In this document: positions 45,593-54,277 of the stretch, one piece after another | Position numbering within the stretch: position 1 is the first letter of the stretch | Layout: each line of letters begins with the position of its first letter | Assembly (NCBI GenBank): GCA_964410665.1 | Contig: CAYPIE010000033.1 | Coordinates: forward strand, 1 to 57,992 | Direction: 5' to 3' | Source of the DNA: CAYPIE01 sp964410665 | Lineage (GTDB): Bacteria > Planctomycetota > Planctomycetia > Gemmatales > Gemmataceae | DNA length: 57,992 nt | Notes under the pieces: model-generated | The model's input: only the letters and a program-made list of their open reading frames with translations | Database searches by the model: none | What the model was told of the DNA's origin: nothing | Position numbers and translations under genes: made by a program

Positions 45593-46822
45593 GTGGAGCC
45601 AATGCGTTCACTGAATCTCTCCATGGGTTGGGTCGTTCTATGTTTGCTGAGCGCGGCCATTCCCGTTCGAGCCCAGGAGCCCACGCCAACGTGGGTCACG
45701 CCGATCCCCATGAGGATGCAAGAGACGCAGATCCCATACACACCCTCCGAGGGAATGCAGGGGATGCAGCTTCCTTACTTAGGGCCCAAGGAGATGGAGG
45801 GGACCGAGAAGCCTACTGAAAAGCCGAAGGAATCGGAAGAGCCTAAGGAACCCGAAGAGCCTGAGGAAGAATCGGAAAAGTCCGAAGAGGAAGAACCCAA
45901 GGAGGACGAAGAAGAAGAAATGGAGCCTTGCGAAGAATGCTCGGAAGAAGAGGAAGAGCAGTACGAGGAACCTTCGGATCTGACCATCTGGAATCTGTTC
46001 CGTGAAGGTTGGGACACACCCTATCAGTCACGCTCCCGCGCGGGTCGGGCGCCGCGGCTTCACCTGTTCCAGGTGCGCCAGCCGTTTCTGGACCGGGAAG
46101 TCCGCACCAACTTCTTCTACCAGTCCGGGGCCGATCTGGGCGAGGCGGATGAGTACGAATTGAACTGGGAACTGGAGATCCCATTCAATCGCCGCTTCAT
46201 GCTCGACTTTGAACCCGGTTACAGCTGGGTCGACGGCAAGGGCGAGGAAGCCTTCGACACCAACGGTCCGGTGCTCCGGGTGACCGCTTACCTTCAGCTG
46301 GTCGACACCTACGACTCCGCCTTCAACGTCCAGTTTCGTGTGACCGCCCCATCGCCCGAGACGGGGGTGTTCCTCTCCGAGTTTGGACCGGTGGTGGAGG
46401 AGGAGAACAAGCAAACCGGCCTCCTGTTCACCTTCGCCGGCTTCGAGGACTTGACACGGAGCCTGGGACTGGAGCGAGTCGGCCTGTCCTACCACTTCAC
46501 CTATGGAACTTTTGTCGGACCGGGCCCGGCCGAAGACCCGCGAAACGCCATCATCTACGCCACCTCCCTGGCCAAGACCTTCCGCGAGCCCGATGCCCGC
46601 TTCCTGGCCGACTTTACCACCTTCACCGAAGTCTTCGGCGCGACCATCCTAGACGGCGAGAACGAAGGCCGCACCGCGATCACTCTGACCCCGGGATTAC
46701 GTTGGAACCTGGCCAGAGAAGAAAGCCCGTGGTGGTTCATGGCTGGGGTGCAATTCCCCATCACCGGCCCTCGCCCGTTCGATTACACCGCTAGTATTGC
46801 CCTCATCCACTGGTTCGACTGA
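45593..46822 (+). CDS. Exported protein with acidic linker and beta-rich C-terminal domain
   Basis: The 409-residue frame starts at GTG (45593, AGGTGA upstream); the ATG three codons later is an alternative. A signal peptide (MRSLNLSMGWVVLCLLSAAIPVRAQ) is followed by a short M/P/Q-rich segment and then a Glu/Lys/Pro-rich stretch of about 55 residues (residues about 65-125), with CEEC inside it. The C-terminal part (about 145-409) is beta-rich with barrel-like strands (VRTNFFYQSGADLGE, ELNWELEIPFNRRFMLDFEPGYSW, VGLSYHFTYGTFVGPG, SIALIHWFD) ending in an aromatic pair. It is probably an outer-membrane-type barrel with an acidic periplasmic linker. The function is unknown. Confidence 0.75.
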   Translation: MEPMRSLNLSMGWVVLCLLSAAIPVRAQEPTPTWVTPIPMRMQETQIPYTPSEGMQGMQLPYLGPKEMEGTEKPTEKPKESEEPKEPEEPEEESEKSEEEEPKEDEEEEMEPCEECSEEEEEQYEEPSDLTIWNLFREGWDTPYQSRSRAGRAPRLHLFQVRQPFLDREVRTNFFYQSGADLGEADEYELNWELEIPFNRRFMLDFEPGYSWVDGKGEEAFDTNGPVLRVTAYLQLVDTYDSAFNVQFRVTAPSPETGVFLSEFGPVVEEENKQTGLLFTFAGFEDLTRSLGLERVGLSYHFTYGTFVGPGPAEDPRNAIIYATSLAKTFREPDARFLADFTTFTEVFGATILDGENEGRTAITLTPGLRWNLAREESPWWFMAGVQFPITGPRPFDYTASIALIHWFD

Positions 46823-46851
46823 GGCGATGAGCAGACGTGCCGCACTTAATT

Positions 46852-47982
46852 TCAAAGGATCAACATCCGAGCTATTTCTGCTCCATAGATGTCAGTAATC
46901 AACACCAAGCCCGCCGCGATCGCCAGGCTGGCCAGCAGCAGGATGGCGATCTGGCTGCCCAGGATCGAGGTCATCGTGAACCGGGAACAGCCCAGCTTTG
47001 CCATCGTCTCGATCTCCGCACGCCGCAGGCGGATGGACAGGACGATCACCATGGACATGGTGAGCAGCGTCACGAGGGATACCACGGCAATGATGGCGAT
47101 CATGTAACTACCCACCATGACAACCCGTTCGAGCAAGGCGTCCATGACTTCGCGCGGTCGGACAATTTGGGCGGTGTCCTCCGGTGCGAGGTATTTCCCC
47201 AGCAGGAGCGTCTCGGCACGCTCACTGATCGGGGTAATGATGATCCCAGTGATCGGAAATGTGTTCCGCCTGCCGTGAAAGTGGAAGCGATGGACATTCT
47301 CCTTGGTAATGTCCGTATAGAGAACGGCCTCCGACGACCCGTGCTTGGCATCCGGGTCATGCCCATGGCCAAGCCCCTCGAGGATCCAGGCGGTACTCAG
47401 ACTGACGAAGATGGCCGCATCGTCGGGGGTTTCGCTCAACGCCAACACGCCGACCACATTCAGGCGAAGTGGGGGGTTGTTGAGCGTAAACGGTGTGTTG
47501 GTGGACACCGGGATCTTGTCGCCTACCGTGAGTTGGAGTTGGTCAGCCACCCGGGCACCGAGGATGCACTCGCCGAGCATGCCCCACATCTCCCCCTGGG
47601 ACAACGTCAGGTCTCGCAATGCGATGTAGTCCTTGGTCGTACCCACGATCGGGTAATCCCGCGCCTGAAAGCGGACGTGGAGCGGGATCGGCTGCCCGAG
47701 TAGTTCCCGTTTGACTCGATCGAGCTCTTCATAACGCAGGACCGGTTCATACGGCCGGTCAAAGTACACGTTGCCGAGGACGAGTTCCAATGGACTGCCC
47801 TTGGGGCCGACGAGTAACGGAGTGGAGTCCGCCCGCGCGCGGAAGTGTTCCTCCGCGTTGGCGGTGATCACATACAGGGCGGCGGGCAAATACAGGATCA
47901 GGGTGATCGAAGCGATCAGGACGACGGCGGTCAGGCGGTGATGACGCAGGTACTGCCAGGCCAAGTAGAAACGGTTACCCAT
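46852..47982 (-). CDS. FtsX-like ABC permease
   Basis: The start MGNRFYLAWQYLRHHRLTAVVLIASITLILYLP (47982) gives 376 residues with the MacB/FtsX plan: one N-terminal helix, a large periplasmic domain (about 40-250), and three C-terminal helices (VVMVGSYMIAIIAVVSLVTLL, SMVIVLSIRLRRAEIETMAKLGCSRFT, IAILLLASLAIAAGLVLITDIY). IRLRRAEIETMAKLG is the conserved cytoplasmic coupling segment. It overlaps the upstream ATPase gene by 8 bp. Together they form a LolCDE/MacB-like mechanotransmission transporter that acts from the membrane on periplasmic or lipoprotein cargo; the target is unknown. Confidence 0.9.
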   Translation of the reverse strand: MGNRFYLAWQYLRHHRLTAVVLIASITLILYLPAALYVITANAEEHFRARADSTPLLVGPKGSPLELVLGNVYFDRPYEPVLRYEELDRVKRELLGQPIPLHVRFQARDYPIVGTTKDYIALRDLTLSQGEMWGMLGECILGARVADQLQLTVGDKIPVSTNTPFTLNNPPLRLNVVGVLALSETPDDAAIFVSLSTAWILEGLGHGHDPDAKHGSSEAVLYTDITKENVHRFHFHGRRNTFPITGIIITPISERAETLLLGKYLAPEDTAQIVRPREVMDALLERVVMVGSYMIAIIAVVSLVTLLTMSMVIVLSIRLRRAEIETMAKLGCSRFTMTSILGSQIAILLLASLAIAAGLVLITDIYGAEIARMLIL

Positions 47983-48670
47983 GCGATCCGTCTCCGACCG
48001 CTTCCGGTTGAGCGTGCTTACAGAATCGGGACACGTTCGTGGTCGTGCCAAAGCGGGCCTGGAGATCCCGGTCGTGGGTCACCATCACCAAAGTCGCCCC
48101 ATGCTCGGCGGCATAGTCGTCCAGGGCATTGAGGACATGGTTGGCGTTGTCCGGGTCTAGATTCGCGGTCGGCTCATCGGCCAGCAGTAATTTCGGACGG
48201 GCGATTAGCGCGCGGCACACGGCAACGCGTTGCCGTTCCCCCTGAGACAGTTGCGACGGCCGCCGTGACAGCATCGCCTCGAGGCCGAGTTTGCCGGCCA
48301 GCTCACGGGCCCGCGAGCGGACGGACTCCTCGAGCCGCAACGAGCGGTTGATGCGGAAGGGGAACAGAATGTTGTCCAGCACACTGAGGTAATCGAGCAG
48401 GGCGAAGTCCTGGAAGACCAACCCGATGTTAGCGATGCGAAAGTTCCGCCGGGCCGCATCGCTCATGCCGGTGAGCTCCTGGCCGCAGACTTGTACGCGG
48501 CCGGCGCTCGGCGTGACAATGCCCGCCACCAGGTGGAGCAAGGTGGTCTTGCCCGACCCGCTCGGCCCGACCCAGGCAACACGTTGCCCTTGAGCGACGG
48601 ACAGGTCGGCGACATGCAACGCGAAGCCGCTGTCGGCGTAGGTAAACCGCACATCCCGGAATTCGATCAT
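47975..48670 (-). CDS. ABC transporter ATP-binding subunit (LolD/MacB type)
   Basis: The start MIEFRDVRFTYADSGFALHV (48670) has AGGAG about 9 bases upstream and gives 231 residues. Walker A is GPSGSGKTTL, the Q-loop is GLVFQDFALLDYLSVLDNI, the signature is LSQGERQRVAVCRAL, Walker B is LLLADEPTANLDPDN, and the H-loop is LVMVTHDRDLQ. This is the LolD/MacB branch of ATPases, which pairs with FtsX-like permeases, here the overlapping next gene. It lies 11 bp after the large membrane protein gene. The three form one operon. Confidence 0.95.
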   Translation of the reverse strand: MIEFRDVRFTYADSGFALHVADLSVAQGQRVAWVGPSGSGKTTLLHLVAGIVTPSAGRVQVCGQELTGMSDAARRNFRIANIGLVFQDFALLDYLSVLDNILFPFRINRSLRLEESVRSRARELAGKLGLEAMLSRRPSQLSQGERQRVAVCRALIARPKLLLADEPTANLDPDNANHVLNALDDYAAEHGATLVMVTHDRDLQARFGTTTNVSRFCKHAQPEAVGDGSHG

Positions 48671-48681
48671 GTTCCCGACTC

Positions 48682-50505
48682 CTACTGGCGTAAGCCAGGG
48701 CTGTTGGCTGGTGCGAGCGCCTGCACGTCCAACATCTCCATATCCGTAATTTTCCACCGCGCGTCGCGGGCCGTGATCGTCAATAACGCCACATGCTCAT
48801 TCTCACGACGATGAATGTGACCCCAGTGGCCGATCCACCCCGACACCCGCCAGCGGCAGCGGAAGGTCGGCGCCCCCCCGTCTTGATCCACCTGCTCCAG
48901 CTCGGTCACGTTCACGTCCTTCACCGAGACGCGCAAGCCCCCTTGATTCTTGATCTCCATGCTTTTGCGGGTTTCCAGATACACCTGCTCCAGCATTTCC
49001 CCGGCAATACTCTGGGCCAAACGGTCATAGATCAGGCCACCATCGTGGTGATCAAACGATCGGTACACGTTGTGCAAAAGATCTGGTAGCATCTTCTCGG
49101 CCTCAGCGACCGAAATCTCCCGGCTTGTAGCAAACGGGTTATCGAGCACGATCCGGCCATAGGAAAGCGAAAGCACACCCAAGGAAATGCTAACCAGTAA
49201 GCCACCTATGACCCAGCGTGCCCCCCCTGCACCGCGGAACCAACCCTTCAACAGCAACGCCAGCATCACCACCCCCAACAGCGAACACATCAGCGAGATC
49301 AGGGGTATCGTGATGCTCTGCGCTGCGGGCGGAGAGGCAACGGTCCGCAGTTGCGTGCTGGTGGGCTGGGTCAGGTAATTGTTCCACTCGAGCAGCGGTT
49401 CGGACGGGGTGAGTTTGGCCGGCAAGCCGCCGGCCTCATCCGAGGCCACAGCTGGGATGATTTGGATCTTGGGACTGAACAACTCCCACTTCATCGCCAC
49501 CTTCTCGGGCAGTTGGTCGACCGGATAGACAAAAATGACGCCCAAGGTCGCCGCGGTAGCTTCCAGATCGACCGCCGGTTCAATGATGCCCGTCGCCCGC
49601 AGAGTACGGTGGATAAAATGGATCCGGTCGAGACGCCCGTCGACGCGTTCCCCGTCGATCCACAAGGGATTCTTCTCCGCCAGGAACGCCGCCACCCGCC
49701 GCTTCAAATCGGCCTGCGCTTCGGCCGGGATCACCCCGTCATCGGCCAGGTCCAAATCGACCCAGCCCTGCAAATCTTTCGGGCGGACGATGATCTCTTT
49801 ACGCACTTCGTAGGGCTCAACGTACAGATAGGTCGACAGCGGAGTGTCAAATTGTCGCCGCAAGTTGCGGTTGTGGAACCGCGAGTACCACGGGTCGTCC
49901 CAGTCCAGGTCCAGGGTCACTTCGCCGGGCAGATAACGAAAATCGTTGATCGGTAGCCCTTGGTGGTAGCAGACAAACCCGATGTTGGCGGCCACATCGT
50001 TGCCGTTTAGCGGCGGACGGACGCGCAAGCTTCGCGGTCGCCCCTCGAGGGGATAAAGCAACGTCAGGCGAATCACCGGCTCCGCATCCTCAGGTTGCGT
50101 GGGTAATGGCTCCCCGGTGACGTCATCCCGGACGATGCGCTTGCCCGGTTCGAACCGCTCGATCCGCCCGGACAGCGTGCGGCCATCCGCCTGGACCCGC
50201 CAGTCTGACTCCAGAAAGGTCTTCGAACGCTCCGCCAGCGGCCGGGCTTGCCCAGTCACCTTCGCGTAGTACACATCCGGCAAAGCGTTGACAAACGCAG
50301 CCGCATCGGCGGCGCCGAACTCGACTTCCAGACGGACCTGGTCTTCTTCGACAAAGACCTCGACGATCGTCGATGCCAGCATCGCCCGCGTGACCACGAT
50401 GGCATCGGCAAACGCGGGACCGGCACTCGCCAGCAACAGCAGCAAGGCAGCGATCCCGCAACGACCGAGAATACACGCGACATGGTAGTTCAGTTTCTTG
50501 ACCAT
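48682..50505 (-). CDS. Large exported membrane protein linked to the ABC/FtsX pair
   Basis: The 607-residue protein starts with a clear signal peptide (CGIAALLLLLASAGPAFADAIV). A long beta-rich periplasmic part follows (about 35-385), with VRLEVEFGAADAAAF, LRVRPPLNG and FNRNL-like segments. Two hydrophobic helices lie near 395-455 (IPLISLMCSLLGVVMLALLL and WVIGGLLVSISLGVLSL), then a C-terminal region (about 460-607). No named domain was recognised. The gene is first in an operon with the LolD-type ATPase (11 bp on) and the FtsX-like permease, so it may recruit or hand over cargo for that transporter. Confidence 0.75.
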   Translation of the reverse strand: MVKKLNYHVACILGRCGIAALLLLLASAGPAFADAIVVTRAMLASTIVEVFVEEDQVRLEVEFGAADAAAFVNALPDVYYAKVTGQARPLAERSKTFLESDWRVQADGRTLSGRIERFEPGKRIVRDDVTGEPLPTQPEDAEPVIRLTLLYPLEGRPRSLRVRPPLNGNDVAANIGFVCYHQGLPINDFRYLPGEVTLDLDWDDPWYSRFHNRNLRRQFDTPLSTYLYVEPYEVRKEIIVRPKDLQGWVDLDLADDGVIPAEAQADLKRRVAAFLAEKNPLWIDGERVDGRLDRIHFIHRTLRATGIIEPAVDLEATAATLGVIFVYPVDQLPEKVAMKWELFSPKIQIIPAVASDEAGGLPAKLTPSEPLLEWNNYLTQPTSTQLRTVASPPAAQSITIPLISLMCSLLGVVMLALLLKGWFRGAGGARWVIGGLLVSISLGVLSLSYGRIVLDNPFATSREISVAEAEKMLPDLLHNVYRSFDHHDGGLIYDRLAQSIAGEMLEQVYLETRKSMEIKNQGGLRVSVKDVNVTELEQVDQDGGAPTFRCRWRVSGWIGHWGHIHRRENEHVALLTITARDARWKITDMEMLDVQALAPANSPGLRQ

Positions 50506-50603
50506 CCGTTGTGTGTTTTTTTTCCTGATCCGGGCCGCGGCAAATACCCCAACATAGAAGGTGTCCGACGCTACCTAGGAAAGGAGATTTTTTCGGAAAC
50601 CGT

Positions 50604-51581
50604 TTACAATCCTCCGCGTGCTTCACGCAGCGTGTCCGCTGGGCTTTCGCCAAACTTGTCCCGATACAACTTTGCAAAGCGACTGCGGTGGAAGAACCCA
50701 GACGTGTAAGCAATCGAACAAACGGTGTCATGCGGGGAGGGTGACCGCAGCCTCTCCCGGGCCAACCGGAGTCGGACCTCGGCAAGGAATTGCAGGGGCG
50801 TCACGCTGCGACACCGCTGGAACAGGCTGTATAGCGTGCTTCGGCTGCAGCCACATTCCCGGGCGACGTCGGACATCGTAATGGGGTCGACGGCACGCGC
50901 CTCCATGTACGCTTCGGCACGCCGCACAACCCCGGGAGTGACCGAGGGCTGTGCCCCCCGTTCAAACTCCGAGGTGAGGTTGTTCGGCAGACTCATGAAC
51001 GCGTTTAAAAGCATGTCATCCAACCCAGCCGTCAGCAACGGATACTTCAAAGTGGCATGCGTCCAGATATTCCCATCGACCAGCTGTCGGAGGGTCGTTC
51101 GTACTTCGGCCCCGATGCCACGCGTAATGTCCACACTGGGAGCGAATACGAGCGGTTTGGCTGGACGGCGGCCAGTTAGCTCTTCAAAGCGGTCTTCGAG
51201 GCAATGCAACCTGGTGCGCAGAATGAGGATCACGCTACCGGCCTCGCGATGGACCGTCAGGTGCCTGTGTGGGTTGGTAACCGCACCTTGATCAGGACTG
51301 ACCGCTTTGCCGTCGTAGGACGGGATCGCTGCGGGCCCCATGGACAGGGTGAAGATGACCGCGTCCTCGACCACCCCACCGTCGACCTCCGTTTGTTCGG
51401 TGAATTGGTTCACGCCGATCAGTGTTCGGCCAAGGTGAATGCCGTTCATGTTCAGTCGAAAGCCGCCCGGATTGCGGACTGTCAAAAATCGGACGGGAGT
51501 CATCTCGGTGGACAGGATGGCCTGCGCCTCGTCGAGGTCACCTGTGGATACGATGGGGGACCAACCGAGAGGAATGGACAT
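50604..51581 (-). CDS. AraC-family transcriptional regulator, copy 1
   Basis: The start MSIPLGWSPIVSTGDLDEAQ (51581) is set by alignment with copy 2 (METPLACFPIVSTDNPDEAQ at 54091); it gives 325 residues. An N-terminal ligand-type domain (about 1-190) carries RFRLIMNG-like strands and LGRTLIGVNQF. The C-terminal part (about 225-320) has two helix-turn-helix motifs: ITMSDVARECGCSRSTLYSLFQRCRSVTPLQFL and DTVCSIAYTSGFFHRSRFAKLYRDKFGESP, the AraC signature. It is divergent from hydrolase copy 1 by 181 bp. The inducer is unknown. Confidence 0.93.
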   Translation of the reverse strand: MSIPLGWSPIVSTGDLDEAQAILSTEMTPVRFLTVRNPGGFRLNMNGIHLGRTLIGVNQFTEQTEVDGGVVEDAVIFTLSMGPAAIPSYDGKAVSPDQGAVTNPHRHLTVHREAGSVILILRTRLHCLEDRFEELTGRRPAKPLVFAPSVDITRGIGAEVRTTLRQLVDGNIWTHATLKYPLLTAGLDDMLLNAFMSLPNNLTSEFERGAQPSVTPGVVRRAEAYMEARAVDPITMSDVARECGCSRSTLYSLFQRCRSVTPLQFLAEVRLRLARERLRSPSPHDTVCSIAYTSGFFHRSRFAKLYRDKFGESPADTLREARGGL

Positions 51582-51596
51582 GGTGCCATCCGAAGG

Positions 51597-51634
51597 AAAA
51601 GTTGGACAATCTGGATCACGGCCGGACAATTAGA
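51597..51634. promoter_or_regulatory. Candidate AraC-family operator, module 1
   Basis: AAAAGTTGGACAATCTGG begins 15 bp upstream of the regulator start codon, and GGACAAT recurs exactly 20 bp further on (51604 and 51624). The module 2 intergenic region has AAAAGTTGnnCnATCTGG at the matching place, with the same 20-bp repeat. Two direct half-sites two helical turns apart is typical of AraC-family binding. It could mediate autoregulation and activate the hydrolase gene. Confidence 0.6.
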
Positions 51635-51762
51635 GCCTCGCATATGAGAGATTTTTTTATCTTATTCGAAGGGTATTTGCCGGTCAATCTTCCACGACCC
51701 AAGGTAGGTCTCGAGTCCGCAGAACACTTTCCCTTCGACCGGCGTTACGGAGACGCATCCAG

Positions 51763-53061
51763 ATGTCACGAAGCATGACCATACGTCTCGGTGGGATCAC
51801 CATTCTTGGACTGGGCTTCCTTCTGGGGTACGCCGCCTCGAGCGGCTGGTACCCAGAGCTTGAACTGTCGACCACGGCCGAGGCGGGCCAGGACGCGAAG
51901 CCTGCTTCCGCGACGGACACGCCCAAGTTCTCCCCGATCAAGGCCCTGGCCAAACGCGATGTCTACTACCCGGGCACCGAGGACCTCAACCCCGACGAGA
52001 TGCGTATCATCGCCTGCGGCACCGGCATGCCCAACGCCCGGCCCAAACAGGCCGCCGCCTGCTGGCTGGTCGAGCTCGGCAACGGTGACAAGTTCCTCTT
52101 CGACATCGGCAGTGGCTCCGCCGAACGCATCTCGGCCATGAAGATCCCCTACGACTACCTCGACAAGGTGTTCATCGGCCACCTACACTCCGACCACTTC
52201 GGCGACCTTGGCGACCTGTGGATCGGCGGCGTCATCGGCAACCGCCAGCGACCCTTGCGGGTCTGGGGCCCCAGCGGCGATAAGCCCGAGTACGGCACCA
52301 AGTACGCCTGTGAGCACATGGAGAAGATGTTCGCCTGGGACACCGCCTCCCGCCTGGGCAACGTCAACACCCGCGGCCAAAAGCTGGAAGTCCACGAGTT
52401 CGACTACCGCAAGGTCAACCAGGTCGTCTACCACGAGAACGGCGTCGAGATCCGATCCATCCCCGCCGTGCACGCCATCGACGGCTGCGTCAGTTACATC
52501 CTCGAGTGGAACGGCTTGAAGTTCGCCTTCAGCAGTGACACCTTCCCCAACCAATGGTGGCTGGAACACACCAAGAAGTGTGACCTGGCCATTCACGAAT
52601 GTTTCGCCCCACCGTCGGTGCTCATCGACAAGCAAAAGTGGCCGCCGCGCGACGCCCTGAATGTGGGCACCCAGGTGCACACCTCGCCAGCCCAGTTCGG
52701 CAAGGTGATGAGCGAGACCAAGCCGCGGTTGGCCGTCGGCTACCACGTGTTCAACGACTTTGATACCGCCCCGGCGGTCGAGGAAATGGTCCGCAAGACC
52801 TACACCGGCCCGTTCGCCCTGGCCACCGACTACATGGTCTTCAACGTCACCAAGGACGACATCCGGGTCCGCATGGCGGTCATCGACGAGGACATCTGGC
52901 CACAACCCTCGGTCACCGAGAAGCTCCCCGCTGACCCGAGCCAGAAGCTCGGCTTCTCCGACTTCATCCGGTCCGGCCGGGTCCCATACGCCGACGTCGT
53001 CGAGAAGATCTACGCGGACATCAACCGCCGCTACGGCAGCGACGAGCAGCCACCCAAGTGA
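51763..53061 (+). CDS. Membrane-anchored MBL-fold metallohydrolase, copy 1
   Basis: The 432-residue protein has an N-terminal anchor (IRLGGITILGLGFLLGYAASSGWY). The domain begins DEMRIIACGTGMPNARPKQAA and carries the metal-site motif GHLHSDHFGD (His140, His142, Asp144, His145), VHAIDG, SSDTFPN and GYHVFND. It resembles the family annotated as GntH-like in guanitoxin clusters, though I make that link from memory and no other guanitoxin gene is here. GGAG lies 10 bases before the ATG. It is divergent from regulator copy 1 and is paralogous to 54278-55561. The substrate is unknown. Confidence 0.92.
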   Translation: MSRSMTIRLGGITILGLGFLLGYAASSGWYPELELSTTAEAGQDAKPASATDTPKFSPIKALAKRDVYYPGTEDLNPDEMRIIACGTGMPNARPKQAAACWLVELGNGDKFLFDIGSGSAERISAMKIPYDYLDKVFIGHLHSDHFGDLGDLWIGGVIGNRQRPLRVWGPSGDKPEYGTKYACEHMEKMFAWDTASRLGNVNTRGQKLEVHEFDYRKVNQVVYHENGVEIRSIPAVHAIDGCVSYILEWNGLKFAFSSDTFPNQWWLEHTKKCDLAIHECFAPPSVLIDKQKWPPRDALNVGTQVHTSPAQFGKVMSETKPRLAVGYHVFNDFDTAPAVEEMVRKTYTGPFALATDYMVFNVTKDDIRVRMAVIDEDIWPQPSVTEKLPADPSQKLGFSDFIRSGRVPYADVVEKIYADINRRYGSDEQPPK

Positions 53062-53104
53062 CGGACCGAAGTCGGTCGATGGGCAACCCCACCAAGCCGG
53101 GTGG

Positions 53105-54091
53105 TCACGGCTGGTGGGGGACCATTCTCGACGCGGCGATGGTTTGTGAAGGGAGTTCGCCGAAGCGCTCACGATACAACCGGGAAAACCGCCCCAGGTG
53201 GGTGAACCCCGCGGCATACGCCACCGCCGCGACCGTGTCCCCCGGGGCTGCCGTCTGCAGCCGCGCCCGAGCCAGCTTAAACCGGAGTCCTTCGAGGAAT
53301 TGCCGGGGCGTGTAGCCGCGGTAACGTCGAAACGCGCTGAATAGCGCCCGGCGGCTGCAGCCACACGCGGCGACCACGTCCGCGATCGTGATAGGATCGG
53401 CCACATGTGCTTCCAAGTATTCTTCTGCACGCCGCACGACGCCGGGTGGCAGCGAGGGTTGTCTGCCCCGTTGCAATTCGTCGGTGTAGTTACTCGGCAA
53501 CGACAATAGGGCGTTCAGTAGCATATCGTCCAGGCCACGCCGGAGCAGCGGGTACTCCAGCACCGAGCCGTCGCGTGAACACAACTCGGCAGCGTCCAGG
53601 ACCAGGCGTTGCATTTTCACCCCGAGACCATGCCGGAGGTCAATGCTCGGGGCGAACACCAGCGGCTTGCGCGATCGTGGTCCCAACACTTCGCACATCC
53701 GCTCTTCGAGCGTGGCGATCTGGGTGCGCAGGATTAGGATGGCACTGTCGGGCTCACGATGCACCTGCAACCGGCGCCCTGGCGAAGCGATCGTGCCATA
53801 GTCCGGCCGCACCGGCACTCCATCGATCGAGGGGATGGTCGCCGGGCCCACACACAGAGTGAAGATGAGTGCCTGGTCCACCACGCCCGCGTCCACCTCG
53901 GTTTCGGCACCGAAACGGTTGTAGCCAACCATCGTCCGGCCGAGATGGACGCCATGCATGATCAGCCGAAAACGCCTCGGGTTCTGCACCCGACGAAACC
54001 GCAAGGCCGACATCTCGCGGGACAGGATGGCTTGGGCTTCATCCGGATTGTCCGTCGAGACGATCGGGAAACAAGCCAGTGGCGTCTCCAT
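53105..54091 (-). CDS. AraC-family transcriptional regulator, copy 2
   Basis: The 328-residue protein aligns with copy 1 over its whole length, with shared blocks VSTxxxDEAQAILSxEM, RFRL, HLGRT, PLVFAPSxD, LDDMLLNA, SLP and PGVVRRAE. The two helix-turn-helix motifs are ITIADVVAACGCSRRALFSAFRRYRGYTPRQFL and DTVAAVAYAAGFTHLGRFSRLYRERFGELP. The ATG at 54091 follows AGGAG directly, and no earlier in-frame start exists before a stop. It lies between hydrolase copy 1 (44 bp away, convergent) and hydrolase copy 2 (186 bp, divergent). It is a tandem paralogue of 50604-51581. Confidence 0.93.
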   Translation of the reverse strand: METPLACFPIVSTDNPDEAQAILSREMSALRFRRVQNPRRFRLIMHGVHLGRTMVGYNRFGAETEVDAGVVDQALIFTLCVGPATIPSIDGVPVRPDYGTIASPGRRLQVHREPDSAILILRTQIATLEERMCEVLGPRSRKPLVFAPSIDLRHGLGVKMQRLVLDAAELCSRDGSVLEYPLLRRGLDDMLLNALLSLPSNYTDELQRGRQPSLPPGVVRRAEEYLEAHVADPITIADVVAACGCSRRALFSAFRRYRGYTPRQFLEGLRFKLARARLQTAAPGDTVAAVAYAAGFTHLGRFSRLYRERFGELPSQTIAASRMVPHQP

Positions 54092-54110
54092 CTCCTGCCG
54101 ACCCTCTCAA

Positions 54111-54148
54111 AAAAGTTGCGCGATCTGGCGATCCCGAGCACGATCTGG
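54111..54148. promoter_or_regulatory. Candidate AraC-family operator, module 2
   Basis: AAAAGTTGCGCGATCTGG (54111-54128) is followed by CACGATCTGG at 54139-54148, so the half-site (C/G)xC(A/G)ATCTGG recurs at exactly 20 bp. It starts 19 bp upstream of the regulator start codon, as the matching site does in module 1 (15 bp). Confidence 0.62.
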
Positions 54149-54277
54149 ATATCTCCAGAGTCCCAGGAATATAACATAACCACCTGTCAGAGGTGTGCGG
54201 ATTGCTTGTTTCGCTCAGCACCGTGCTTCGAGCGACCCCACTCCCTCTCCCCCATTGTGCCGTGAAAGGTAGCCACG

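Noticed and set aside
52183..53430. 415-codon minus-strand ORF across hydrolase copy 1
   Set aside because: It is antisense to a paralogue-supported gene and also crosses into regulator copy 2.
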